Assembly (NCBI GenBank): GCA_030280995.1
Contig: JASXTE010000013.1
Coordinates: forward strand, 11,315,001-11,379,000
Reading direction: 5' to 3'
DNA from: Hemileia vastatrix
Taxonomy: Eukaryota > Basidiomycota > Pucciniomycetes > Pucciniales > Zaghouaniaceae
DNA length: 64,000 nucleotides
The notes under the pieces were generated by a model. The model searched no databases and was not told the DNA's origin. It was given only the letters and a program-made list of their open reading frames with translations. Positions 1 to 8,730 of the stretch are shown piece by piece. Position numbers and translations under genes: made by a program. Each line of letters begins with the position of its first letter. Position 1 is the stretch's first letter.

Positions 1-179
1 TCTACAGTTGATTGCATTATCCTGGTTTTAAATTTGTTTTTATTAATTTTATTTAAGTTGATTTTTATCCTAAAAAGATTTTTTTTTATTTATTTTTATT
101 TTATTTCTGTTAAATAAAAATTAAAAATAAAAGACTAATTAATTTTGTCTCTTTTCCTTCATTTCAGTAGAATATTAAA
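1..179 (+). other. Element A untranslated leader with repeated motif
   Basis: AT-rich sequence before the gag ATG. It contains two units (near 5-25 and 56-75) of the CAGTTGA...ATCCTG motif that is arrayed in the leader of copy G, and a TTTCAG just before the gag start. It is read as internal 5' leader because the same motif precedes gag in G. Confidence 0.5.
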
Positions 180-1886
180 ATGACTGATCAAAGTGGTTTT
201 ACTGCACGTGAAGAAGAACTAGACTTAATTGATTATGATGAGCCTACTTCTGTAAGTTCTCCTTTAACAAGAAGAATTTCTCAAACTAATAAATCCTTGC
301 CCCAAACAGGATGTGGAAATGGAAGAAGTAGAAATCCTAGTGGACAATACTCAGGATCAGAAACCCAGGACAAACCCACCAGAAGAGCTACCAAGAGGCT
401 TCAAGATAAAAAAGATGCCGTTGTCCCAGCAGATAAAGAATCTGTCAACCCACATAAAGGAGTTAAAGACAGACAGCTTAAAACTAAAGGTAAGGGTAGA
501 TGCCTTGGAAGAATGGGAGAAAAGAAAAAATACTTCTCTCCAAGAGAAAAGGAAACCTCTTCCTCCCAGGGATCAACAACAATTGGCTCCCCAATCCCAA
601 GAGATGGTGGAAGTGTCCAAGTGGCAGTGGGACTGGCTCAACACACAGTGGGACTACTTAGCTCAAAATCAGCATCAATTACCTCAGGTAGGTCCATCAA
701 GGCCCACCCAGGCAAACCCCACTCCTCCCCACCCTTATCAAGGAGGCAAAAGAAGAAGGAAGCCCAATATGGTGATACCCAGCAAACCCTGTTACATCCC
801 TCTATTGATTCTCAAGTGCCTTTTCTTGTGGCTGACTCTGTTCCTTCAGGTAAATCTGGAAGGCAAGATGAAACCTTGAGACCTATAGAGGCTGGGAATA
901 GTAGACAGTTATCTCATGTATCCAATCCATTACTTTTAATTGCTACCTCAATGATTAATCCTGATATGGCTGTGATTGATGAAACTCTTGACCCTGAGTT
1001 CTATGAGAGTCTGGAAAGTTACTCAGTTTCCTTATTGAGAAACACTCCGGATGTAGCAAGAATTAATGATGAGCACTTGAGAGATATTATTGCCAAGCAA
1101 AATCATATAATGAACAATATGCAATTGACTCAGAGATATAATAGTTTGTTAACTGATCAGGGTTATCAAGAATTAAAAAGTGAAGCACAGAGAGTCTCTG
1201 ATGAATTGTCTCATTACAAAGCAACACATGAAAAGAAAATTGCTTTATGGCAAAATATAAAAAATGATTTGTCTAAACTAAAAGATACTGTATCTGCCTG
1301 TTGCCAGGAGGTAGAGATAGATAAGATAAATCTGAAAAGATTGAGTGACCAGTTGTCATCTTTTCAACATAAAAATCAATTATCTTTTGCAACTGTCAAT
1401 GAAAGTTTATCTAGTCTTCCAAGAATGAAAACAAGACTAACAACCATTGAAGAAACATTGAATTCATTGTTAAATGACCAAAAATATTCTGACAATTCTG
1501 TGAAGGAACATATAGTGCAGGATTCTCAACCAGTACCTGTGGCTAGTTCATCTAAAATAAAAATTGATCCAGAAATACCTGTTGATAACACTGAGTTTCC
1601 ATCAAAAACTGATGATGCACCAGGATCTGCAACAGAAGGATTAAACTATGAGATTTCAGCACAATTAGAGAAATTACAGCTGCTTCATACCCAGAAACAA
1701 GCTAGTACTAAGGAGACTCCTTCAAATCAAAAGAATTGGCCAAAACTTGACCAGTACCCAACATTTGATGGTGATTCTTCCTCTGATTGGCAACAATTTA
1801 TTTGCAGAATTGATAATTTAAAAAATTCTTACAAACTCCCAGATGAGGAAATTGTCACCACACAATATGGGGGGCGGACTTGCTAG
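180..1886 (+). CDS. gag: Gag, N-terminal and capsid part, element A
   Basis: Structural polyprotein of the retrotransposon, expected to form cytoplasmic virus-like particles. The start at 180 gives a short acidic N-terminus (MTDQSGFT). Residues about 30-240 are low-complexity, basic and Ser/Pro-rich; about 270-480 are helical with long coiled-coil-like stretches. A conserved block around residues 515-555 (KNWPKLDQYPTFDGD, SDWQQF) is shared with B and F and begins the capsid homology. The real gene stops at 1855: the codons after that and the stop at 1884 belong to the inserted MITE. Gag resumes at 2117. Removing the MITE and one 3-bp duplication leaves the frame intact, because 264 bp were added. 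Confidence 0.85.
   Translation: MTDQSGFTAREEELDLIDYDEPTSVSSPLTRRISQTNKSLPQTGCGNGRSRNPSGQYSGSETQDKPTRRATKRLQDKKDAVVPADKESVNPHKGVKDRQLKTKGKGRCLGRMGEKKKYFSPREKETSSSQGSTTIGSPIPRDGGSVQVAVGLAQHTVGLLSSKSASITSGRSIKAHPGKPHSSPPLSRRQKKKEAQYGDTQQTLLHPSIDSQVPFLVADSVPSGKSGRQDETLRPIEAGNSRQLSHVSNPLLLIATSMINPDMAVIDETLDPEFYESLESYSVSLLRNTPDVARINDEHLRDIIAKQNHIMNNMQLTQRYNSLLTDQGYQELKSEAQRVSDELSHYKATHEKKIALWQNIKNDLSKLKDTVSACCQEVEIDKINLKRLSDQLSSFQHKNQLSFATVNESLSSLPRMKTRLTTIEETLNSLLNDQKYSDNSVKEHIVQDSQPVPVASSSKIKIDPEIPVDNTEFPSKTDDAPGSATEGLNYEISAQLEKLQLLHTQKQASTKETPSNQKNWPKLDQYPTFDGDSSSDWQQFICRIDNLKNSYKLPDEEIVTTQYGGRTC
313..879 (+). CDS. Overlapping ORF inside gag (+1 frame), Trp-rich and basic protein
   Basis: A 188-codon frame lies wholly inside gag, +1 to it. 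It has a coiled-coil-like segment (residues about 30-80), a tryptophan-rich motif (VSKWQWDWLNTQWDYL, about 100-115) and a basic patch HPYQGGKRRRKP (about 140-152). The same arrangement at the same place and relative frame occurs in B (37271-37720) and F (59572-60021), where the motif reads VSKWKWDWY or VSKWKWYWY and the tail HPYRGKP followed by RG-rich residues. Between B and F this frame is better conserved than the Gag frame, with conservative exchanges (D/E, R/K, I/M). I know no family for it. It could be an accessory nucleic-acid-binding protein or an alternative Gag N-terminus reached by frameshift or splicing. Confidence 0.6.
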   Translation: MEMEEVEILVDNTQDQKPRTNPPEELPRGFKIKKMPLSQQIKNLSTHIKELKTDSLKLKVRVDALEEWEKRKNTSLQEKRKPLPPRDQQQLAPQSQEMVEVSKWQWDWLNTQWDYLAQNQHQLPQVGPSRPTQANPTPPHPYQGGKRRRKPNMVIPSKPCYIPLLILKCLFLWLTLFLQVNLEGKMKP

Positions 1887-2116
1887 CAAGTCCGCAACCT
1901 TGGACCCAAACTCACCATAGATTGAACACACATTGAGCTATTGATAAAGGAGCCATACAATCAGGAATGAACACCACTCAGAAGAACAGTTTTAGGTGGG
2001 TGTTCAAGTAGAGTTCAGTATGGGTTCAGTATGAGTTCAGTCTGAGTTCCATCTGAGTTCCATCTGAGTTCAGGTTGAGGACTTGCTTGCAAGTCCACCC
2101 CCTATATTGCGTAGTG
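1856..2116 (+). mobile_element. CACTA-like MITE, copy 1 (261 bp), in gag of A
   Basis: The insert starts CACCACACAATATGGGG and ends CCTATATTGCGTAGTG, whose complement starts CACTACGCAATATAGG, so the termini are CAC(T/C)A inverted repeats. Direct TGT duplications flank it (1853-1855, 2117-2119). Deleting insert plus one TGT restores a gag reading EEIV-SKLISLF that matches F. Each end has a palindrome: 22-bp perfect at 1874-1895 and 18-bp near-perfect at 2079-2096. Six 11-bp units of the GAGTTCAGTAT type lie at 2011-2076. It has no coding capacity, so it must be moved by a transposase encoded elsewhere. The 3-bp duplication and CACTA end point to the CACTA/EnSpm superfamily. Confidence 0.8.
2011..2076 (+). 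repeat. Six 11-bp subterminal repeats in the MITE
   Basis: Consecutive 11-mers: GAGTTCAGTAT, GGGTTCAGTAT, GAGTTCAGTCT, GAGTTCCATCT twice, then GAGTTCAGGTT. Short subterminal repeats are transposase-binding sites in En/Spm-type CACTA elements, and a similar role is inferred here. The period is about one helical turn. Confidence 0.75.
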
Positions 2117-2117
2117 T

Positions 2118-3503
2118 GTGTCCAAATTAATTTCTTTGTTCACTAATGTTGCCCTGATGTGGTATGAATCTGTTCTCCTGGATGGGAATGACTACTCATG
2201 GGAGGATTGGAAGAAATTAATTAAAGCACAATTTGGTGGCTCCAAGTTCAGAATGGCTCAACAAAGGCAGTATGAGGAAACTAGATATAGCTATTCTACT
2301 GATAAACCTATTGAGTTTTTAATGAAACTTGTAAAAATCTTAAGGGCAATGGACCCAAATATGGAGTTTGATTTATGGAAGGACAGGATCCTCTATAAAT
2401 TACCAATGTCTCTGAGAGACTTGATTGTGGCTAGGACTGAGTTCTCCAAAGAACCCTCTTCTTTCATTAATACTTGCAATGAGATACTTCTAAACAATAA
2501 GTATGATGCAAGAAGATTCATTCCAAGGACCCCTTTGGAGAAACCCTCCACTTACCAACAAAAACCTCTGGAAAAGGTTGGTAAACCTTCTGCCCCTGTT
2601 GCACCAAAGAAGTATGCAACAAACACTTGCTTCAAGTGCAACAAGCCTTGGCAGAAAGGCCATGTTTGTGACAAGAAGATAAATCTTGTGGAACAAACAG
2701 AGGAGCATGCTGATGACACAGAGGCACTGGATGATACATCAAGTGATTGTGCCAGCAATATTTCATATGAATCTCAACAAGAAATCATGATGCTGGAAGA
2801 AGATATTCATTATTTAAATACTATTGACGTTGATAATAATGATTTATCTACAGTTGAGGATGCTGAGATCATAAAGAACATTGAGGATAACTCAATTGTT
2901 ATTGCCCCTCTTAAGGCACCAGTCTTGATTAATGGAACCAGCATTGAAGTTGTTCTGGATTCTGGAGCTGGAGGAAGTGTAGTATCTGAAAGAGCACTTG
3001 CCTCAGTAGATCAAGACTATAAATCTAAACTGTTGCCTATCATTTCTGAAAATTGGAGAGGGTATGGCTCTGTTTTGTCCCCCATTGGTAAATACAAAGC
3101 CACAGTGTTTTTTAAATATAACCATGGTTTTGTAAGAGCTATTTGTGATTTTGTTGTCATGAAAAATGATAACTTGAGCAATTGGTTTATTGTAGGGAAT
3201 GATATTTTAACCAAGTATGGCATAAAATTGGATCCTTCAAACCAATGTTTCACAATGGGGTTGAATGGGAAGAGAAAATTTAAAATTTCCTCCCCTAAAA
3301 AATTATTAAAACCAGAATTGAACACATGTAATTCTGTGGTTCAATATAAAGGAAGATCTACAAAGGAAATGCATGCCCTTATGTCTGAAATTGACAATGC
3401 CTCTTTTGGAGAACAACTTTCTGGTGAGGATAAAGATTCCATCATTAACTTGATAAAATCTTTTCCTATGGCCTTTGCTCATGGTCACATGAACTGGGAT
3501 TAG
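2118..3503 (+). CDS. gag-pro: Gag C-terminus (capsid end, zinc knuckle) and aspartic protease, element A
   Basis: This continues gag after the MITE; the apparent GTG start at 2118 is an artefact of the insertion. Residues 1-130 are the rest of the retrotransposon Gag capsid domain (WYESVLLDG, FLMKLVKILRAMDP). A zinc knuckle CFKCNKPWQKGHVC near residues 171-184 has the C-x2-C-x7-H-x-C spacing common in chromoviruses. The retropepsin active site VVLDSGAGGSVVS is near 275-287, with a downstream WFIVGNDIL segment typical of the protease fold. A 1-bp deletion near 3487 shifts the frame, so the product ends NWD and the RT follows in another frame. In B the same stretch is open across this point. 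Confidence 0.85.
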   Translation: MSKLISLFTNVALMWYESVLLDGNDYSWEDWKKLIKAQFGGSKFRMAQQRQYEETRYSYSTDKPIEFLMKLVKILRAMDPNMEFDLWKDRILYKLPMSLRDLIVARTEFSKEPSSFINTCNEILLNNKYDARRFIPRTPLEKPSTYQQKPLEKVGKPSAPVAPKKYATNTCFKCNKPWQKGHVCDKKINLVEQTEEHADDTEALDDTSSDCASNISYESQQEIMMLEEDIHYLNTIDVDNNDLSTVEDAEIIKNIEDNSIVIAPLKAPVLINGTSIEVVLDSGAGGSVVSERALASVDQDYKSKLLPIISENWRGYGSVLSPIGKYKATVFFKYNHGFVRAICDFVVMKNDNLSNWFIVGNDILTKYGIKLDPSNQCFTMGLNGKRKFKISSPKKLLKPELNTCNSVVQYKGRSTKEMHALMSEIDNASFGEQLSGEDKDSIINLIKSFPMAFAHGHMNWD

Positions 3504-3514
3504 TTAAAGAGGAA

Positions 3515-5086
3515 ATGAAACTTTCATTGTCTTGCCCATTAACTGATATACCACCTAGTTTAAAGAAGAAGCCTTATCCTGCTTCTCCCAAAAAGAGAAA
3601 GGATATTGAAGATAATATCTCTACCCTTTTAAAAATGAATATTATTGAAAAGGTAGTTGAAACACCTAAATATTGTGTTATCTCACCTGTCCTAATTTCT
3701 TTTGAGGAAGATAAAGCCAGGTTATGTGGTGATTATAGAGCACTAAATACTTATACTGTTGATGATATCTATCCTTTACCTAGAATCAGCTCTATACATG
3801 CTACTTTACAGGGTGCTAAATATATCAGCTGTTTGGATGGTAATAAGGGATATCACCAGGTACCTGTTGAGAAAAACTCTCAGAACTTTCTGATGATTGC
3901 CACTCATATGGGTATTTATAAGTATATTAGGATGCCATTTGGCCCTAAAAATGCCCCTTCTGTTTTCCAAAAAGTAATGGATAACACATTCCATCAAGAG
4001 ATAATTGAAGGTTGGCTGATGGTTTATATTGATGATATCATTATATTCTCAAAAACATTTGAGGACCATCTTAAACACCTGTGTAAAGTATTCCAGAAAA
4101 TGGACGAAATAAATATGACACTTGCTTTGAAGAAATGTAAATTTGGTTTCCATTCTTTAAAAGTTCTTGGCCATGTTGTTTCAGGCTTACAGATATGTGT
4201 TGACCAGAACAAAGTGGCAGCCATACAACAGGTGAAAGCTCCTACAACAGTAAGAGAGCTCCAAAGTTTTTTGGGAATGTGTGGATACTATAGACAGTAT
4301 ATTAAAAATTACCAAGTCATAGCTTTACCCCTTACCCAATTAACTAGAAAGGATGTTGCTTTTGTCTGGAATAGTGAAAGACAAAGAGCCTTTGACACTA
4401 TGAAACACTGTTTGATGTCAGCACCAATTCTTGCTTTACCTGACTTTGATCAACCATTTGTTTTGTACACTGATGCCAGTTTCATTGGTCTTGGTGCTGC
4501 CCTCCATCAAAAACAAGTGATAAATGATAAAGTTTCAGAAGTAGTAATTTGTTATATTTCAAGAACCTTGAGAAATAGTGAATTGAAATATGGTGCTACT
4601 CAATTAGAGTGTTTAGCTGTAGTATGGGCTCTAGAAAAGCTTCATTACTACCTAGATGACCAGAAATTTGAACTTGTCACTGACTGCAGTGCAGTTAAAT
4701 CCCTTTTAAACTTGAAAACACCTAATAGACATATGTTTAGATGGCAGCTGGCTGTTCAAGAGTACAGAGGGAGAATGACAATTATTCACAGAGCTGGTAT
4801 TGGTCACTCAAATGTGGATATGTTATCAAGGTTACCCTTACCAAATGATGACTCAAATCCTGCATATGATCCTGAGGATGAAATTATCCATATCCATGGG
4901 ATATATGTGGTTGATATGGAGGAAGAGCTATTACAGCTTATTCTGGAATCATATGATAAGGACACTGACTTGAAAAAGTTATGCACCATATTAAATGATC
5001 CAAAGAATGCTTCAATACAAGCATTAATTAAAACCCTTCCACCAAAGTACCAAAAAAGGGTTGGGAAAAGGAAAATTTTTAATTGA
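3515..5086 (+). CDS. pol: Reverse transcriptase and RNase H, element A
   Basis: The polymerase copies element RNA to DNA in the particle. RT motifs appear in order: LCGDYRALNTYTVDDIYPLP, ISCLDGNKGYHQVPV, RMPFGPKNAPSVFQKVMD, and catalytic YIDDIIIFSKT near 4025. The connection segment FLGMCGYYRQYIKNY leads into RNase H, with LYTDASF (first Asp), LECLAVVWALE and TDCSAVKSLL, ending HSNVDMLSR. The ORF start is set by the frameshift near 3487, so it is not a true N-terminus. A 1-bp insertion near 5055 sends the frame out, and integrase continues in the original frame, overlapping from 5061. Confidence 0.9.
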   Translation: MKLSLSCPLTDIPPSLKKKPYPASPKKRKDIEDNISTLLKMNIIEKVVETPKYCVISPVLISFEEDKARLCGDYRALNTYTVDDIYPLPRISSIHATLQGAKYISCLDGNKGYHQVPVEKNSQNFLMIATHMGIYKYIRMPFGPKNAPSVFQKVMDNTFHQEIIEGWLMVYIDDIIIFSKTFEDHLKHLCKVFQKMDEINMTLALKKCKFGFHSLKVLGHVVSGLQICVDQNKVAAIQQVKAPTTVRELQSFLGMCGYYRQYIKNYQVIALPLTQLTRKDVAFVWNSERQRAFDTMKHCLMSAPILALPDFDQPFVLYTDASFIGLGAALHQKQVINDKVSEVVICYISRTLRNSELKYGATQLECLAVVWALEKLHYYLDDQKFELVTDCSAVKSLLNLKTPNRHMFRWQLAVQEYRGRMTIIHRAGIGHSNVDMLSRLPLPNDDSNPAYDPEDEIIHIHGIYVVDMEEELLQLILESYDKDTDLKKLCTILNDPKNASIQALIKTLPPKYQKRVGKRKIFN

Positions 5087-6467
5087 TGAAGGATATCTAT
5101 ATTATAGAAGAAAGTTGAGTAATGTTATTGTTATTCCTCCTTCTATGAAAGAAATCATCTTGAAAATTTGTCATGATGACATATTAGCTGGACATTTTGA
5201 TCTTGACAAAACAATGATCAGAATTAAGAACACTGCTTGGTGGGCTAATATGTCTGAAGACACAAAATTATATGTTGAATCCTGTGATTCATGCCAAAAA
5301 TCAAAAAGATTAACTGGTAAAAGAGCAGGATTAATGCAACATATTGAACCTCCTGATTCCCCATGGCAAATAATAAACATGGATTTTGTAACAGGATTAC
5401 CTATTTCTGGTAAAGACAGTTATAACTCTTGTTGGGTTATTGTGGACAGATTCACAAAAATGTGTAAATTTATCCCTACCCACAAGGATGTTTCCACTAA
5501 AGAATTAGCTTTCTTATGGTGGTCTCATATGTTTAATACTGCTGGTTTTCCTAAAGCCATAATCTCTGACAGAGACCCTAAATTTACTTCTGAATTTTGG
5601 ATGTCTCTGTTGGATGTTTGTGGTTGTGATCTGAAACTTTCTACTGCCCATCACCCTCAGACTGATGGTTTAGCTGAAAGAATGATTCAGACTTTAGAGG
5701 ACATGATAAGAAGATATTGTGCCTTTGGCCTTGAGTATAAAGATAATGACAGATTCACTCATGATTGGGTTACCTTACTTCCTGGGTTAGAATTTGCTTA
5801 TAATAGCACTGTTCATTCTGTTACTCAAAGAAAGCCTTTTGAGCTCTGGCTTGGATATGTTCCTAATACTCCTGCCCAAATTCTCAATAACAAAATACCT
5901 AAATTGGATATACATCCTGGTGTAAAATCTTTTCTTCAAATGCAACAACTATGCAGAAATCATGCTCAAAAATGTATTGAAAAATCATTTGAATATGAGA
6001 AGAAAAGATGGGACAAATCCCATAAAGAATACACTTTTAAAAAGGGTGATGAAGTGTTGATTTCTACAGTCCACTTCAACTTACAAGGTAATAACAAATT
6101 AAAAGATCCATTTGTTGGTCCTTTTGTTGTCAGAAGAATGATTGGAGATAATGCAGTTGAAGTTATTCTGTATTCCCCATATGACAGAAAACATCCTGTT
6201 TTTCCAATATCTCTTTTGAAACCTTACACATCCAATAGTGATTTATTTCCAAGAAGGAGGGGTAGACCAAAGAAAACCCCAAATGAAATCACTGAGACAG
6301 CAGAAATTGAAAAAATTTTAAATGACAGAATAGTCACTGCTGAGAAAGGTACAGAATACTTATTGAGAGTCAAGAATAAATCATCTGAATATGATTCTTG
6401 GATACCTGGGAAGGAGATATCTAATCTTCCTACTCTACTAAAAAAGTATAAAAAGAAAAAATCATAG
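5061..6467 (+). CDS. int: Integrase with C-terminal AT-hook and chromodomain, element A
   Basis: Integrase inserts the cDNA into chromosomes. Its zinc-binding N-domain shows CHDDILAGHFD and CDSCQKSKR (HHCC type). The catalytic triad is in MDFVTGLP (D), ISDRDPKFTS (D) and QTDGLAERMIQ (E). A GPF module (DPFVGPFVVRR) follows near residue 350. The tail has an AT-hook-like RRRGRPKK, then a chromodomain (EIEKILNDRI, YLLRVKN, YDSWIPGKEI) and a lysine-rich end. Chromodomains in chromoviruses read histone marks and steer insertion to heterochromatin, which suits the nesting here. Intact to its stop. Confidence 0.9.
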   Translation: MGKGKFLIDEGYLYYRRKLSNVIVIPPSMKEIILKICHDDILAGHFDLDKTMIRIKNTAWWANMSEDTKLYVESCDSCQKSKRLTGKRAGLMQHIEPPDSPWQIINMDFVTGLPISGKDSYNSCWVIVDRFTKMCKFIPTHKDVSTKELAFLWWSHMFNTAGFPKAIISDRDPKFTSEFWMSLLDVCGCDLKLSTAHHPQTDGLAERMIQTLEDMIRRYCAFGLEYKDNDRFTHDWVTLLPGLEFAYNSTVHSVTQRKPFELWLGYVPNTPAQILNNKIPKLDIHPGVKSFLQMQQLCRNHAQKCIEKSFEYEKKRWDKSHKEYTFKKGDEVLISTVHFNLQGNNKLKDPFVGPFVVRRMIGDNAVEVILYSPYDRKHPVFPISLLKPYTSNSDLFPRRRGRPKKTPNEITETAEIEKILNDRIVTAEKGTEYLLRVKNKSSEYDSWIPGKEISNLPTLLKKYKKKKS

Positions 6468-6490
6468 CATTTTTTTTTATTGTTTTTTTT

Positions 6491-6502
6491 AGAGTAAGGG
6501 AG
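6491..6502 (+). other. Polypurine tract, element A
   Basis: The purine-rich AGAGTAAGGGAG follows a T-run and sits directly against the TGTCAGCC LTR start. This is the expected primer for plus-strand synthesis. Confidence 0.7.
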
Positions 6503-7326
6503 TGTCAGCCAGGCTACCAGACTTACCCAGTGAAATAAGCAATTAATTACTGGATGAAGCCGCACCTTATCATCTTTAATTATTATTTAATTATCATTTA
6601 GTTACATTAAAATTAGTTATAAATTAACTAGTTACAGAATGTAAAAATTAAATTAATTAATTAAATAAATAAGTAAAATTAAAATTATAATTTTGTCCCT
6701 TATATTTTTCTCTAACACCGTGCTCAATTGACAGGTTGGGAAAAATCAAACTTTATATTTAAAGAAAATAAACTATAAAGATAAATAAGATTTAAATATT
6801 CAAATAATATTAAAATATATACAAACAAATCAAATTTCTTATTTGGGATTGACATTTACAGTAAATATTAAAAATATTGATGTATTTCTGACATACTCTG
6901 TAAATACATCTTTTTGACGCCTTCTTTTTAGAATAACTTTATTATTTGAAATACTCTTTCTGGAATGTTCTTTTTCTCTCTCTTTTCCTACTGTTTTTAG
7001 AATTTGTTTTCCATGCTTTGTCTCTCCTTTGCCTATAAAAGGCCTCTCCTTTTGTTGTCTTTTGATCATTCTATTTTACCAACTCATTTTATTACAACAA
7101 TAACCAACTAAACACTTATTCTTATATTCTATATTATTAGTATTTACAATAGCGTAATTATAAAGTATAATTTATATTAATATTTTAAAACCTACCTCTT
7201 TTATTGAGTAAAAAATTCAGCTTTGAATTAAGAAATACGTACAGATTTGTTGAGAACCCATTAAAGCCTTTTAAATCCTCGTAGAACTACGTACCAAATC
7301 TTCTAGACAAAAAGTATACCTTGACA
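6503..7326 (+). repeat. 3' LTR of element A (about 824 bp)
   Basis: It starts TGTCAGCCAGGCTACCAGACTTACCCAG by reading from the polypurine tract; the 5' LTR of G (45541) starts the same way. TTGCCTATAAAAGG lies in the middle of both. The end is placed at CTTGACA by comparison with the CTGACA ends of the other family-1 LTRs and is uncertain by some tens of bases. Confidence 0.7.
7034..7040 (+). promoter_or_regulatory. TATA box in LTR of A
   Basis: TATAAAA in the context TTGCCTATAAAAGGCCTC, at the same place in the LTR of G and on the minus strand of the LTR at 30738-32103. It probably sets the U3/R boundary. Confidence 0.55.
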
Positions 7327-8488
7327 CATGCAGTCTGATGTGATCAATTCTCTCTATTGCAATGAAGATGAATTTTTCTTCAATAATTGCACTAGAAGTT
7401 GTTTGATATGGCAAAATTGTCATCCTGAAGTTTTGGTAAAGCTCCAGTGGATTTTTTTTTATTTTTACAAAAAAGAAATTATAGTCCAAGTTTAGTGCCA
7501 TTGGTGGGCGTTCACCCCATCATGTCTACTTGCTCTTGATGGGAGGAATTTCACTTTAATTTTTTATTTCATATTTGATCCCTTTAGTTTTACCTTTTTA
7601 TCCCTCATATTGCTTTTGGATATCAATTTATTTTTTGTAAAACAAATCATTTTCATATTTTTTTACCTTTATTTAATAATATTATAAAAGGTGTAACATC
7701 ACCCGGTATGCATTTGGCACATGAGTTTTTGCTATACTTATAATATTAATAACATAATGGTGACAAAAATCAATCAAATGATAAATATGAGTGAGGCACA
7801 AAGGTCAAATACCAATTAATCAATAGTTCTTTTTAATATTATATATTTTTTGATTAAATAAAATGGTAATAATGAATTATATTTTTCATCTACAATTCCA
7901 CTCTAATGATTCCCACTGCACAAAAAGGGTTCACTTGGTCCTTTCTTTACTGCTTGTGCATATATTTTATTGCCCACAGTACTACAATTTTTTGTAGTGA
8001 TTATCCCACATCTGATTCAGGAATATTTTTAAACAATATAAGTTTTTTTTAAAAAAGACCTTATCATATCCAATATCCCACAAAAAATACAACCTGTTTT
8101 TGTATTAAAGCCCGTTAATTATTAAGAAATTGTTAAAATAATTAGATTAGACCCTGGCACAGCTAGATCCATACCAACCGACCTAAAGTCTTTTCAATAT
8201 TGAAAGCAATTAAATAAAATTATGATATCATACTAAATTATGAGCACCAACCATAATTCAGCACTTCTCATTTGCTCTGCTACAAAATGAGTGCGTGTAG
8301 CATTTTTCTAACGTCGGACTGTTTTTCTTCCTTCCCTCACACCTTTAGTCTAGAATGAAAATTTAGTATGAGTTTTGGTCAAAATGGTTTGCCAGTGTTA
8401 TCTGTACGCAATATGAATTCATATTGCATATATCTATTTATGCATAAAATATACTCGTTAAGCATCATTTTTTTTGCATTTTTCAATC
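7327..8488. other. Unassigned AT-rich DNA
   Basis: About 1.1 kb between element A and the ATGCATAT satellite. No convincing coding frame, RNA gene or similarity to the other elements was seen. Confidence 0.4.
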
Positions 8489-8730
8489 ATTATGCATATT
8501 TATGCATATTCATATGCATATTCATTATACATATTTATATGCATATAAATATATTTTATTCATATACGTATATGCACCTTTTTTTTGCATATTCAATATG
8601 CATATTTTTAATGCATATTCAATATGCATATTTTTATGCATATTTTTATGCATATTCAATATGCATATTTTTTATGCATAATCACTATGCATATTTTTAT
8701 GCATATTTATTCTTCATAGTCATTATGCAT
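8489..8730. repeat. ATGCATAT-rich degenerate satellite
   Basis: Repeated TGCATATT and TTCAATATGCATATTTTTATGCA units with irregular 8-30 bp spacing. ATGCAT is itself palindromic, so the tract is rich in small inverted repeats. The open frame across it (8368-8841) only reflects the repeat, with Tyr/Ile/Met/His-rich residues. Confidence 0.7.

Larger units (their letters stand above)
1..7326 (+). mobile_element. Element A: family-1 Ty3/Gypsy chromovirus, 5' LTR outside window
   Basis: The order is leader, Gag with zinc knuckle, aspartic protease, reverse transcriptase, RNase H, integrase, chromodomain, polypurine tract and 3' LTR, which is the Ty3/Gypsy order. Gag-pro-pol was originally one frame: B and F keep protease and RT in one frame. 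A carries two compensating 1-bp indels (a loss near 3487 and a gain near 5055) and a 261-bp MITE in gag. Otherwise it is open, so it is a fairly young copy. If the 3' LTR end at 7326 is right, the 5 bases after it, CATGC, should recur before the unseen 5' LTR. Confidence 0.9.

Noticed and set aside
3017..3325. 102-codon minus ORF over the protease of A
   Set aside because: Antisense shadow of an established protease frame; the equivalent in F (61943-62257) is likewise a shadow.
3487..3515. Programmed frameshift between protease and RT in element A
   Set aside because: B keeps protease end and RT in one open frame (39751-41121), and A is one base shorter here, so it is a mutation. The second shift near 5055 restores the frame.
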